From Agapanthus africanus (Eukaryota > Streptophyta > Magnoliopsida > Asparagales > Amaryllidaceae): a DNA stretch of 64,000 nucleotides. The notes beneath the pieces are model-generated. The model was not told the DNA's origin. It saw only the letters and a program-made list of their open reading frames with translations, and did not search any database. The stretch spans positions 219,438,996 to 219,502,995 of the forward strand of contig JASDDO010000024.1 in NCBI GenBank assembly GCA_030015575.1. Direction: 5' to 3'. This document shows positions 21,843-33,879 of the stretch, in pieces. Position 1 is the stretch's first letter. Every line of letters starts with the position of its first letter. Position numbers and translations under genes: made by a program.

Positions 21843-24749
21843 TCACTACTATTGAGAAATCGGAAGTGGTTGCAATAAACCGGCTACCCTTTGATGTTCA
21901 GCCTTAACTTGCTGACATACCAAACACTTTGCTATAAAGCGGGCGATCTCCCTTTTCATGCCTTCCCACCAGAAATGCGGTCGTAGATCACGGTACATTT
22001 TCGTGCCTCCTGGATGTACGGAATATGCGGAACTGTGCGCCTCCTTCATAACTTCTTCGCGAATGTCTCCTTTCGGCACACACAAACGGCTACCATATCG
22101 CAACGAACCATCTTCATGAATCAACAAGTCCGTCCGAAGTCCCGCTTCAACTTGCTCTCGAAACTTCTGAAATCTTGGATCCTGTGATTGCGCTTCCTTA
22201 ATATTATCGATCAATGACGACTGTACTTGTAGCTGCATCAATTGTCCCGAAGAGTGCGGTAGCAGGATCTCCAACTCGAATCTCCGAAAATCATCGATAA
22301 GCTCTTTTTGTGCGGTCAACATTCGAATTGCTGGCAACCGGCTAAGCGCATCCGGCACTACATTAACTTTCCCCGGATGGTATTTTAGATCAAGATCATA
22401 GTCAGCCATCAGCTCCAACCACCTACGCTGCCTCATGTTGAGATCTTTCTGTGTGAACATATACTTTAGGTTTTTGTGATCGGTGAATACTTCTACCCTT
22501 TTGCCCAACAAGTAGTGTCTCCAAATTTTCAGAGCGAATATTACAGCTGCTAGCTCCAAATCGTGAGTTGGGTAATTCTTCTCATGGGTCTTCAATTGTC
22601 TTGATGCGTATGCTATAACCTTCCCATGCTGCATAAGAACACACCCTAAACCTTTCCCAGATGCGTCACTGTGAATAACCAATCCTCCGGAACCGTCTGA
22701 TACGGTCAGAATAGGAGCGGTTATCAATTTTTGCTTCAACGCCTCAAAAGCTGACGCATAACTATCCGTCCATACGAACGGTACCTCCTTCCGCGTAAGC
22801 TTGGTCAAAGGCTCAGCTAAATGAGAAAAATTCTCTACGAACCTTCTGTAGTATCCGGCAAGTCCAAGAAAACTTCCGATCTCTGCTACGTTCTTCGGAA
22901 TCGGCCAATCTTGAACTGCTACAATCTTTTCAGGATCAACAGCTATTCCCTCTCCGGATACGACGTGCCCCAAAAACTTCACTTCTTCGAGCCAAAATTC
23001 GCACTTGCTCATCTTTGCATACAATTTTTCTTGCCTCAACGTTTGCAGTGCGATCTTCAAATGTTCGGCATGCTCTTCCTGGCTCCTTGAATACACCAGA
23101 ATATTATCGATAAACACCACTATAAACTGGTCCAAGAATGGTGAAAAGATTCGGTTCATCAAGTCCATAAATATCGCTGGTGCATTCGTGACTCCGAATG
23201 GCATCACTAAATACTCGTAATGCCCATATCGAGTTCGGAACGCAGTCTTGCAAATATCCTCTAATTTAACTCGAACTTGATGATATCCGGATCGCAAATC
23301 CAGCTTCGAGAATACCCTCGCGCCACTAAGTTGCTCGAATAACTCGTTAATGCGAGGGATCGGGTACTTGTTCTTAATAGTCACCCGGTTTAATTCTCGA
23401 TAATCGATGCACATCCTCATTGTGCCATCTTTCTTCTTGACTAGAAGAACTGGAGCTCCCCGAGGTGAATTGCTGCTGCGAATCCAACCCTTCTCTAACA
23501 ATTCAGTAATCTGCTTCTTTACTTCTTCCAACTCCATTGGTGCCATCGGATAGTACGCCTTTGAGATTGGCGCTACACCAGGAACAAGATCAACCGCGAA
23601 CTCCACATCTCGTTTTAGCGGTAAACCCGAGATGTCTTCGAATACGTCCATGAACTCTCGAACTACAACTGGCGCTTGCTCCTTATCAACTTCCATCGAT
23701 GAAAGCACGGCGCCTGTCGGCCTAACCCTAAACTCGACTGGCCCAACAGAACCGTTGCCTCCAGCAAATACAAACTCCGGATGTCCGGGAATCTGGAAAA
23801 TCACTTTCTTTGCCCTACAATCAATGTGAGCATGGAAAGTGCCGAGAAAATCCATTCCCAAGACAACATCGTAATTGCCAGTATCGATCACCAAGAAATC
23901 CGCGAATAATTCTCGTCCGCAAATAACAACAGAACAATTTTTGCGCTCACTACTAGATATGATTTTCCCGTTCCCAGTGTGTATGTCCCAACAACAAGAC
24001 AGGGTCGTACAAGAAATTGAATGTGTAACAATAAACTTGGACGACATAAAACAATGGGATGCACCAGAATCGAATAATGCTAATGCGGGAAAATCATGAA
24101 AATGCAGGATACCTGAAACGACTTCCTCTGAAGCCTTGGCTTCTTCGGCCATCAGAGTAAAGGCTCGAGCTTGATTTGGCCCTTGTGTTATCTGCTTCTG
24201 CCTCTGAATTGGCCTCTGTGGTGGTTTCTGAGCATCTTCTTTCAAACGTAGCTTTGACGGACAAGCATTGACAGTATGGTTAGCTGATCCGCAAACCAAA
24301 CAGAGTCCAAGCATCCTTCTGCAATCTCTCTTTAGGTGTCCGGGCAGGTGGCAAAAGTCACAAATTACGCTCCTTCTCTGATCAGCTACGCCAGGCTTCT
24401 TCATCGGTATCACGCCACGTTTGTCCACCGGTATACCTCTGCGTATAGGAGCTTGGTTTGACGTAAACGTCGGCTTCCGTACTACTACGGCTTGCTGTTG
24501 CGTATCCCTTGCTTTCCCCAATAAGCTCTGCTGTTCTCTGGCTGCCTTTAAAACTTGCGAGAAAGTGGTCAATCCCAGAGATATAATGTGCCTCTGGATT
24601 TCCACTTCCAAACTGCGCATGAATCTTCGTGCTCTATCGGTATCTTTGGCAACCAAAGGTCCTGCAAATCGATTGAACCGTGTCCACTCAGCCGCATGCG
24701 CATCCACGGATCCTCCATTCTGCTTCAGACTGATAAACTTTTCTTCCAT
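21843..24749 (-). pseudogene. Chromovirus gag C-terminus, protease, RT, RNase H, integrase zinc finger
   Basis: A 966-codon frame. In order it holds the capsid end ([10 protein letters not shown]), two CCHC knuckles ([14 protein letters not shown], about residues 131-144, and [14 protein letters not shown], about 151-164) and the protease [14 protein letters not shown]. The RT follows with [28 protein letters not shown] and the catalytic box FIDNILVYS, where the usual second Asp of FIDD is Asn. RNase H gives [19 protein letters not shown] and [10 protein letters not shown]. The integrase HHCC finger ends [12 protein letters not shown]. Three consecutive stops TAG-TAG-TGA lie at 21843-21851, where the family has a Trp-Lys-Trp stretch. 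Both lesions argue for a dead polyprotein. Confidence 0.95.
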
Positions 24750-24764
24750 TTCTTCCCGTGCAGT

Positions 24765-25220
24765 CTAAGGAAAGAACTTTTCCAAGAAACTCTGCGAGAA
24801 AGTTGTCCAACTGATCGGCTTGAGCAAACGGGTCTCTTCCACGAGCCACCACTCACGGGCATAGTCCACCAATTGGATGCGTACCACATCCACTCTCTTA
24901 TCATCCGGAATCTGCGCAGCGACGAGTAGATTCTCCGTATCGACTAGCCATTGTTCTGCTGGCAATGGCTCCTCCAAACCAGTGAAAGTGGACGGACCAA
25001 ATCTTCTGAAATCCGCCACGGTACCTACACGCTGCGCTGGTTTGGCTGCAACTGCGTCTACGGATTGCTGGACTGTCCGCAGACCCTCCTGAAAAGCTTC
25101 GGCTTGCCGCTGATTCAGCTCGGTTTGCCGCTTCTGGTTTTCTAGCATTCCACGAATCACTCCAAGCAATGCGGCATTATCAACGCGCCTCTGGTACATT
25201 CGCAGATCTTCATCCGCCAT
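24765..25220 (-). pseudogene. Chromovirus gag N-terminal part
   Basis: The likely start is the ATG at 25220 (MADEDLRMYQRRVDN). It is followed by a Gln-rich helix (MLENQKRQTELNQRQAEAFQ) and the capsid domain (FRRFGPSTFTG, PAEQWLVDTENLL, WWLVEETRLL, SWTTFSQSFLEKFFP). A single TAG at 24765-24767 interrupts the frame. The next codons continue gag in the same frame ([10 protein letters not shown]), so this is one nonsense change and not a gene boundary. Confidence 0.92.
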
Positions 25221-25400
25221 GATTCTGAAGCCCAGACACGGGAGAAGATTAGCACGATAAACAAGATTCAAGAAACATGATAGTTATAGATTCAAGAATA
25301 TCAATGTGGCAGGACATGTTCCTAATTACGAGTATTCCGATTCGTGTATTGGGTCCAAAACCCAACTACAAAAGAATCAAACTCGATTAACCTATAACCT

Positions 25401-25415
25401 ATGGTTCTGATACCA
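25401..25415 (-). promoter_or_regulatory. Chromovirus primer-binding site
   Basis: The element strand reads TGGTATCAGAACCAT, an iMet-type PBS with one change from TGGTATCAGAGC. It lies nine bases inside the 5' LTR terminus. Confidence 0.85.
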
Positions 25416-25424
25416 AACAAACCC

Positions 25425-27831
25425 TGTCACGCCCCGCTTCCCAGAATGCGCTACGATCGGCACGTGACAGAGCCAACCATACTACCTGTGGCTAGGAACC
25501 ATCCCTCCACAGTCACATTACGGCTGTCTATATGATATCATGAACAGTAAAATGAAATAAACTATCTAGTACATGTCCATATGCCAGAATAAACGAGTCA
25601 ATACATAATATGCAGAAGCAATATATCCAATAAACAATAACATCTGGAAATACGTCCCAAATATGGCTCACAATAGGAAATGAAAGTACGGAAAGAAAAG
25701 TAAACTAAATTAAACACTAACAATATCCTCACTGCTCGGCCTGGTAGCTGAAATACTCTTGATCAGCCTGCGCTAGAGATAAAGGATCTGGGCCATGCAA
25801 AACCCAGACATCAGTGCGTCATAATATCAAATAATAGAATATAATCAGGAGGTAACAAGATATGCAGGCATGAGTATGAACAATAATATGGGTATAACAA
25901 GTAACACGGATATGGAACAGTGAAGAGTATAAGTATATGTGATGTGCAATGAGTAATCTGAACTAAACTACCGGGTTATCTATTCTACAGTTTATGAAAT
26001 CAATTTAATGGAGTCGTCGATGTAACTCAATAGTATCACGTGCGTGCCCGGGACTACGGTCCAGATTCTCGGGCTGAAACCGAGACATGCCGCTAGGCAT
26101 TAAACAGGAATATGTACAGATGAATGATGTCAGCAGCATCATCCCAGGACTAGCCTAGCCCGTAAAACTGATCAGTATAAGCGTCGAACTGTTGAGTTAC
26201 AAGTCAGGTTTCATCATTGATTTCCCCTTACCCCCAAGGTTATGTGTTCAAGTCAGGTATTGATAAATCTGGAGCTAATGCCAATACAGGATCAAGCAGA
26301 TACAGGTTTTGTCTGAATAGACAACAGGATATATCCGTCGGGACAGCAAGTCAGGATTGTCGGCATTAGAAACAATATCAGGTATCAAGTCAAGCAGTGG
26401 TGTATCAGGTCATGTCAGGTAGTGCTTATATATCACACGGGTGCCTAAAGTAAAACTGTAGTAAATGTTGAGTCACGGTAAAAGCACGAATGCACGAGTA
26501 ATAAGCAGTGATATCATAAAATTATTTATTACCATTATCCAATAATATGTTAATTAATCTACACCAACCATTACGACTAACATACTACTCTTAATGGTTT
26601 AATAACATAAAAAAAATATGATAGTAATATTACTGCCTTGATGTAAACAAACGAGCCGTAACTAGCATGTAGCAAGTAAAATACTTGCCTGAACGGATCG
26701 CACGACGGATACGTACGGTGGCGAGGGTGACGGCTCGGGCGTGGGTTTGCAGGAGGTGAAGGCTGGCGTGGAAGAAGAAAATAAAAAAGAAAAAAAGAAA
26801 AGAAGAAGAGGAGAGAGAGACGTGAGGTAGAGGAGGTGGGGTTAAATATATATAGAGAGAAGAGAGAGATAGAGAGATCAGGCGGAAGAGAAAGGCAGAG
26901 AGATGGGAGTGATTGGCGGAGTGGGTTGGTGGAAGGAAGAAAAAAAACGAGAGAGGGTCAGGCGAGATTGAAGGCGTGATTGAGGATTAGGATAGAGACA
27001 GAGAGAAAGAGATTGGAGAGAGAACGGAGAGAGAAAGAAGAGAAAGAGAGATGTGAACGTAAGCTTTTAAAAAAATAATAATTAATTAATAATATAATAT
27101 AATATAATATAATATAATATATATATTATTATATTATATAATATAATAATGTATATTATAATAATATATAATATAATAATAATATATAATATAATATAAT
27201 ATAATATATTTTTATATGATTAAACGTGTGTGACAGTATTTGCATAGTAAATTTAGTTTAGAAATATAATAATATATAAATTTGGGTTTTTGGGCTAAAA
27301 CAAAAGTATTTCGAAAAATTCCCGGGTTGTGTCTAAAATTCTAGTTTTAAAATATAAATAATATACGGATAAGTTAAAATCATAATGCGATGTCCGGTTG
27401 ATAAAAATGTATACCCCCAAGAATAGATGCACGTAAAATGCACGTAGCGATCTAAACGAGTCCGTTTCAATAAACAGAATGAGAACACGATGTACTAATG
27501 GAACCACAGGGTCAGGGGTATGATACAGGTCATGCTAGGTATTTTTAAAATATATTATTTGATTATATTTGTATTATTAAAATAATGTAGATGCCCAATA
27601 TATGATACGGGTAAACAGGATATAGAACAAGAAGGTGCACGGATTCTTATAACTAACCGGGAAAAATTATAAACAGGAATCAACATGGATTTCCAATAAG
27701 CGGGTCGGGTCGGATGCAAATATAGATACCAATTACACTATTCACATCCATAACAACAATAAATCAAGAAATAGCCATCCAATATATTAATTAATCAAAT
27801 AAGTCATAGTATAACGAACTAGGGTGTTACA
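25425..27831 (-). mobile_element. 5' LTR of full-length Tekay-like chromovirus
   Basis: The 2407-bp segment runs TGTCACGCCCCGC...GGGTGTTACA on the plus strand and pairs with 18362-20720. The visible differences are modest, suggesting a moderately recent insertion. I did not compute a divergence. Confidence 0.95.
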
Positions 27832-29565
27832 CTTTATGTGTGTGTTTGTTCTGTGTGTGTTCTTTGAGATTTGAAGTCTCGGGTCTTTTATATAGTGGAG
27901 GCAAATTATTAATTGGTTTTGAGAAAATCTCTCATTGAGAGATTCCAATTGATTTAATTGGACTCAAAATTGATTTATGGAATTTTATCTACCGTTGGAT
28001 CTTTGATCCAAGGAATTCTGTTTTACAGAATATGTTTTCTTATTTTTTTAACAGATCGGGAAAATATTTTTCCATATACAGAATTTATTCTGTAAAATTT
28101 TGATTCTTTAATCATCATTGGATTTTTAATTTAAGGGTTCTCTGTTTTACATAGAGCAATCTTTTTTAGTTTAGGAAGATTGAGAGGATATATTCCCAAA
28201 ATAGAATTTTATTGTATTATTGGATTATGGATCCAACCGAGAGTATCTTTCTTATTTAGAAAGATTTGGGAGATATTTTCTCCTGATAGAATTTAATTCT
28301 ATATTTTGAAGATTTATCATCTCTATTGGATTTTTGATCTAACAGCAGAGAGTATCCCAAATTCTTATGTAGAATTTAATTCTAATGATCTTGATTTGGA
28401 CGTTGGCGCTTACGTGTTGTGCATGTGGGCGCCGCTTAAGAATTTAATTCTTATGATGGGTACTCCTGTGCTTTGCACATTGGCGCCCGCGTGATGAGCA
28501 GGTGCGGCGTCTTATAAGAATTTAATTCTTACTCAGAAAGTTTTTCTGTGCTTTGCACATTGGCGCCGTGCGTGCTAGGCACGCACGGCGCCACTACAAA
28601 TTGGTGCTGGCGCTGGCGTCCTTGTGAGAAGCACGTGAGGCGCTGTCCCATTAAATTTCAACAGAGCTTTGCACTTTTAATATGTTTAAATATTGGGGGA
28701 ATAAATGCCCCCCACTATTGCTCTCACGTGGCTCACACTTGGGTGCAACGGTGTTACTTTTTCCACCGTTTGATTTCTTAGGGAGTTAAACCGTCTCTTC
28801 ACATCTTATAAATAGGGCCTTTGGCCCTTGAGATTACAGCCGTTTTGTCATCTTCCTTCTTCTTCCTTGAGAATTTAATTCTCCTTTCGGAGCTTAGATC
28901 TCTGCCCAAAGAAACTCTTAAAGTTGAACTCTGTTTAAGAAAATCGGTAAGGATTATGACCAACTTTTTAATTCTTAAAAGAAACTCTTTTTTGCTTTAG
29001 ATTTTAAACCCATCAACAGAGCTTGGCTCTTTTTCTTGAAATGATCTCTTAGAGATCTAAGAAAAAACTTTATTTGGTAGATCGTGGGTCTTAGAGATCT
29101 TAGGGTTTTACCCTATTATCAACTCTGATCTATGAGGGTTCTATGGAATTTTGCAGTATATTTCCCATGGGGATTTCTGGGATTTTAATCCCACTGTTCA
29201 GGGGAATTTAATTCCATTTTTTTTGCAGAGCTTGGCTCTGATTTGGATCTTAAGAATTTTGGGGGTTTTATTCCCTTTTTCGTTCTTGTATGTTTTATTA
29301 TTGTTGTTGTTATTTTTGGGGTTTTAATCCCTTCTTCTTTTTTTCACAGATTTTAATTTGCTGTTTGTTTTAAAAAGCCTGCTTTTGGGGGAATATTGGG
29401 AGTTTTTAACTTCACTGTTTAATGAACACTATTTATTTATTGAGAATCCTTTCGGATTCTCACGATGGGCACATGTCTCATCATTGATGAGCCATAACCT
29501 TGATTTTATGGGGCTCACTATAATTTTAATATGCTAATCGCTAACTCTCTACTTTTTTTAGGTAC
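27832..29565 (+). mobile_element. Right part of the LTR-like region split by the Tekay element
   Basis: Begins with the right target duplication CTTTA. Contains many 'gaatttaattct' units and GC-rich palindromic clusters at 28400-28640 (for example GGCGCCGTGCGTGC with its inverse around a CTAG centre). A TATA box lies at 28807, with a transcribed-leader-like T-rich tract after it and a TTTTTTTAG/GTACC junction at 29556-29566. No coding sequence. Confidence 0.45.
28807..28814 (+). promoter_or_regulatory. TATA box (putative LTR promoter)
   Basis: TATAAATA within CTTATAAATAGGGCC, well placed ahead of a CT-rich leader. It supports plus orientation of the surrounding LTR-like region. Confidence 0.5.
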
Positions 29566-30073
29566 CATAACCAGTCCTCTGTACGATCTTGAAGAGATTT
29601 TCTCTTACGAGAAGATTCACATCAAAGGCCGCTGCTAAGGCCAAGAGTTTACTGACGCCCAATGCGGCGTGAGGATGCATCGCTTCGATGATTACAACGG
29701 TCGATTACTTCCCCACCGTTCTGCTCCTTTAAAGATCGTCGTTGGGTCGATCTGGGAAGCTATACCCGGGCGCCTTGAGGTTATGCCGTTTCAAGCGCTC
29801 GATGATGCTGAGGATAAGGTACATTCAGTGTACTTGATGGGGTTGATCTCAAAGGAACGGAGAAATAATCTCGTCGCCATCTTGCACCGCGTCTTTCAGC
29901 AGAAAGCAATAGTATCGGCATATCAGAGGGCGGAGGACATTAGTGGTGACCCTGACGCTTGCATCCAAGAGAAGATGCGCAAAAAGATTGTCGATGAAGC
30001 AGAGGGTGCATTGCTCAAACTTGCTTTTGAGTTTGAGAATCCGTGTCTGGAGTTTAGCGTCTTGCCGTTGTAG
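29566..30073 (+). CDS. Unidentified ORF downstream of the LTR-like region
   Basis: I do not recognise the protein. The frame is open from 29669 to 30073 (first ATG at 29675) and encodes about 130 residues. Segments include MHRFDDYNGRLLPHRSAPLK, VMPFQALDDAEDKVHSVY and ISKERRNNLVAILHRVFQQK, with no membrane helix or zinc motif. The same frame continues upstream to about 29566 (TSPLYDLEEIFSYEKIHIKG) broken by one TAA at about 29636, directly after an AG that could be a splice acceptor. Composition is more balanced than the flanks, so it looks genuinely protein-derived. Its place just inside an LTR-like region would fit the extra ORF1 that some Tat/Ogre elements carry before gag; that is inference only. 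Confidence 0.45.
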
Positions 30074-30204
30074 AACTCAGATGATATAGTAGCGTTTTTT
30101 AAGTCGTTCTTATCATCACCGTGTAATCATTTCTGAAGTATGAATGATAAGCTTTTTTTTCTTTCATATCTGCACTTCTCTTTTCTTGATTGTCTTGATT
30201 CGGT

Positions 30205-30718
30205 GCGAAATAGTTTACGTACTCATTTCGGAGTTTGTAGTTTATTCACTCGTTTCGGAGCCTCTAGTTTACGTACTCATTTCGGAGTTTGTAGTTTATT
30301 CACTCGTTTCGGAGTCTCTAGTTTACGTACTCATTTCAGAGTATGTAGTTTATTCACTCGTTTCGGAGTCTCTAGTTTACATACTCATTTCGGAGTTTGT
30401 AGTTTATGCATCGCTCGTTTCGGAGTCTCTAGTTTATTCACTCGTTTTGGAGTCTCTAGTTTATGTACTCATCTCGGAGTCTCTAGTTTATGTACTCATT
30501 TTGGAGTTTGTAGTTCGGAGTCTCTAGTTTATTCACTCGTTTTGGAGTCTCTAGTTTATGTACTCATCTCTGAGTCTCTAGTTTATTCACTCGTTTCGGA
30601 GTCTCTAGTTTATGTACTCATCTCGGAGTTTGTGCTTTATTCACTCGTTTCGGAGTCTCTAATTTATGTACTCATTTCGGAGTTTATAGTTTATTCACTC
30701 GTTTCGGAGTCTCTTTAG
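30205..30718. repeat. 27-bp tandem repeat array (two alternating unit types, ~18 units)
   Basis: Alternating units of the type 'cggagtttgtagtttattcactcgttt' and 'cggagtctctagtttacgtactcattt' form a ~54-bp higher-order repeat. Because 27 is a multiple of three, long open frames run through it (for example 192 codons from 30140). These are periodic and I do not treat them as a gene. Confidence 0.9.
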
Positions 30719-30959
30719 TTTACCTCCTTTGGGTTTACAGGTAAACTTGTCCTAACGTTGTATATAGATAACCCCCATTTTTTTACGACAGAGGTCCGTT
30801 AGGTTTGTGGTACTAGGATTTTAGTCCGTGGTACCATCGCGTTGGATGATATATTCCTCGATATGCAGTCTTTAAGCCGTTATTCGAGTAGCCCCGCGAC
30901 TGTCGTGTTTCTGATCCCTTCGGGGGCTGGATAAGACGTCTTCAAGTAATCCCCTTAGG

Positions 30960-31740
30960 TTATATTACCGTCGGAAGAGCAAGCGTTAGGAATTTGCCAT
31001 GACGATTTTTATTTGAGGTTAGGCTCAATTTGGAACCCCGATGAGTCATAACCGCACCCTTCTGGGGTGGGACGATCTCCAATAGACTTTTGAGCTTTAT
31101 ATGAATTGCCGTAAAGACTCGAAGCTAGGAATATACCGTCACTTCGGGTTTTTTTTTGCTTTGACGATGTCGCGCCGATTCTTTGCTGTGATGATGTCTG
31201 GTCGATTCTTTGCCGAAGTAGGGTAGACATCCATAGGACCTCCATGTTGTTTCTATTGCAACTGAAGTCCGGAGCTAGAAATATGCCATCGCTCCAATTT
31301 AATCTAATAGTTGTATCCGCACCCTACTGAAATGAGGGGGGCACTGGGATAGTCTCTAGGTTGTATATGTATCGTCAAGACTTGAAGCTAGGATTTTGCC
31401 ATGGCTCCATTTTTTCTTTTGACTCTTGGGTCTTTCTTGTTTGATGATGACGTTGCGTTTGCATCCTGCTGGAATGAGAAGCACGTCGAGTCGATCTCTA
31501 GGCTGTAATATTGCCATCGAGATCTGGAGCTAGGAATATGACATTGCTCCACTTTTATTTAACCCTTGGGTCCTTATAGACGCCGTATCTGCGCCTTGCT
31601 GGAATAAGAATGATGTCAAGTTGGAGCTAGGATTTTGCTATTACTCCGTTTTGATTTGGTTCCTTAGAGCTTTGTTGACGTCACGTCTTCACTCTGTTGG
31701 AATGATAAGAATGTCGAGCTGATCTCTAGAATGTGGATGT
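30960..31740. repeat. Diverged ~120-bp repeats around a 'ggagctaggaatatgcca' core
   Basis: Cores occur near 30983, 31120, 31270, 31383, 31523 and 31624. Each is followed by a 'tgctcc.ttttt' tract and preceded by 'ctgg(a)atga(g)aa'-type text. The remainder of 30719-31834 is non-coding. Confidence 0.6.
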
Positions 31741-31834
31741 TACTATCGAGATCTGGCTCTCCTTTTGACGGAGCTTGGAGGGAAAATATGGTTCCCTTTC
31801 TTTCATTTGCGCCCATGGATTGTATACAGGAGTC

Positions 31835-33260
31835 TGTAGGGTGTTTTTCGTCACCCCATTAAGATGGGAATACGCGCGCGCTTGTGAGGTGCATTACAGA
31901 TTCCCCTGCCTAGGGTAGGCTGGGGTTTATTGATTGTGGGGATCCGAATCTCCGGCAGCCGCGAACTAAGCTGCCGTTAATTACCCCTCCCATTTGAATC
32001 GAGAGAACTTCCGATTGACGGGTCAAACAGTTCATGCGAACTCAATGTGCAGTGTTGTGTTTTGAAGGGGTTTTGGATATATCGGGGGCCCCGTAGAATT
32101 TTTATGGGGGTCTCTCTACCCGGATAGCGGGCTGGGGGTCAAGAGGGCTAACAGGCCCCTTGCGGGATGCGGGGCAGCGTCCCGTTAGAAATTTTTTCTA
32201 ACGGGGGAGGTTTTTTTAGTGTGGAGTGTATATAAAATGAGGGGGAAATAGCATCCAAAGGACGCGTGAGCGCCAACGCCTCACGTGCCTAGCACGCGGG
32301 CGTTGGGCGCGAAAGCCTCACGTGTCCGGCACGCGGGCGTTGGCGCTAGGCGTGCCCGGCACGTGGGCGCTGGACGCCGGCGGAAAGAAGGGGGTTTTAG
32401 CCCCGGAAAAAGGAGTTAAACTCCAAAAGAGGATTTATTATTTATGGAGTTAAACTCCGAAAGGTGTTGAATGGAGTTAAACTCCTAAAAAAGGTCTGAT
32501 TTATGGAGTTTAACTCCAACAGGTCTTGAATGGAGTTAAACTCCTAGAAATCTTTGGAAATGATCAAAAGAGACCCCTTTCTTCTCCCCTTTTCGCCTTG
32601 AATCTTCTTTTAGGCCTTGGATCTTCTCAAGGTAGGATTTTTGGAGATGGGTCTCCTTCTTCCTCCTCTTCTGTTGGCCGGATCTTGGAGAAAAATAGGG
32701 GTGAGATTTAAAAATATCCCCCCTTTTGAGATCTGATGATAGATCTAAGTTCCCCTTCAAGGGTTTGATGGTAAAAAAACTGTTTATTTTTAGAAAAGGA
32801 AGAGTTAAACTCTTGATTTAATTCAAAAATGGGAAGAAGGTTTTAGAACCTTGAGGAAGGGGAATGAGGCACATACCGTAATTTTTGAGAGAGAGAAAAA
32901 AGTTGTTGAGATCTTTTCATCATCTTTGCCTTTATAGGCTACACACTTTACATATAGCCCATTTGGTTTTACAAAATGGCATTTTGCCCACCCCATACCT
33001 CATGTGCTCATTTCTTTTGCACATGAGCCATGAGTTTTACAAAAAAATGGCTTTATGCCCATTTTTCTTACGTTTATCCATAAAAAAATACACCAAAATT
33101 ATTTATTACAAAATTTTTATTTTGGCATGGGGAATGCCAGCCGCTTCATGTTCGGGCTCGACTCGGGCATGGGCCCACTTGACCTGGGCTTAGGCCCGCT
33201 TGGCTTCGGGTTGACTTTGATTTTGACTTGGTCAACCGGGGGTAACTTTTCACCCTAACA
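31835..33260 (-). mobile_element. 3' LTR of the Tat-family Ty3 element
   Basis: The 1426-bp segment runs TGTAGGGTG...CACCCTAACA on the plus strand, matching the solo LTR at 3488-4911 end to end. It is followed at once by a polypurine tract on the element strand. It contains GC-rich inverted clusters at 32260-32385 and 'ggagttaaactcc' palindromes at 32410-32545. A TATA-like CCTATAAAGG lies on the minus strand near 32935. Confidence 0.88.
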
Positions 33261-33274
33261 AATTGCCCCCCCAT
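33261..33274 (-). promoter_or_regulatory. Polypurine tract of the Tat element
   Basis: The element strand reads TGATGGGGGGGCAATT directly before the LTR start TGTTAGGG. This is the plus-strand primer site and fixes 31835-33260 as the 3' LTR. Confidence 0.85.
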
Positions 33275-33399
33275 CAATAAATGCATACCACATATGTGGT
33301 TTATGTGCATGAAATTTATGGATCTTCTTTCGCGTGGAGGTTGATTTAATTTGGTTCCCGTTTTGACGACGTGGAGGTCGTTTCTGCCATTTTAGCGAC

Positions 33400-33690
33400 A
33401 TGGACGTCGGTTCTGCCCTTTTTGCGACATGGACGGTTGGTGCTGCCATTTTCGCGACGTGGACTGTCGGTGCCCTTTTAGCGACTTGGCCGGTCGGTGC
33501 TGCCCTTTTAACGACTTGGACGGTCGGTTCTGCCCTTTTTGCGACTTGGACGGTCGGTGCTGCCCTTTTAGCGACTTGGACGGTCGGCGCTGCCCTTTTA
33601 GCGACTTGGACGGTCGGTTTTGCCCTTTTTACGACTTGGACGGTCGGGGTTGCCCTTTTTTGCGACATGGACGGTCGGTGCTTGATTTGA
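33400..33690. repeat. 30-bp tandem repeat array, ~9 copies, in Tat 3' spacer
   Basis: Units of 'gcgacttggacggtcggtgctgccctttta' with few differences. The period is a multiple of three, so open frames on both strands are by-products. Confidence 0.9.
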
Positions 33691-33879
33691 CTTGCTCCGC
33701 TTCCTGCGGTGTCGGGGTTGATTTGTTTGATTTGATTTGTTTTGGGAGTTCCCTACCCGTCCAGCGAGACTTTTGAGCTTGGAAGTGCTACCGGGTGGGA
33801 CGTTGATTTGATCTGTTTCATTTCTGCCTTATTTGGCGGGATTTTTGAATTTGAGAGGAACTTGGAATTTGGATTTTGT

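Larger units (their letters stand above)
18362..27831 (-). mobile_element. Full-length Ty3/gypsy chromovirus, Tekay/Del-like
   Basis: A complete 9.47-kb element with two LTRs, an iMet PBS, a gag-pol region and a near-matching 5-bp target duplication. Clade assignment comes from the integrase C-terminus, which has a VHDVFHVSQLRKY segment followed by VLKNKVIPLVLVSW and WE..DEIRQKFPYLF. This is the chromodomain-like tail typical of Tekay/Del. It inserted into a pre-existing LTR-like region (16922-18361 joined to 27832). Coding capacity is destroyed by several stops and a frameshift, so the copy itself cannot be autonomous. Confidence 0.93.

Noticed and set aside
30140-30718. 192-codon repeat protein
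   Set aside because: Open only because a 27-bp minisatellite has a period divisible by three; several frames are open at once.
30205-30718. CRISPR-like array
   Set aside because: Units are contiguous without unique spacers, and the DNA is plant nuclear.
33400-33776. Repeat peptides on both strands (for example ATWTVGAALL units)
   Set aside because: By-product of a 30-bp tandem array in the Tat spacer.
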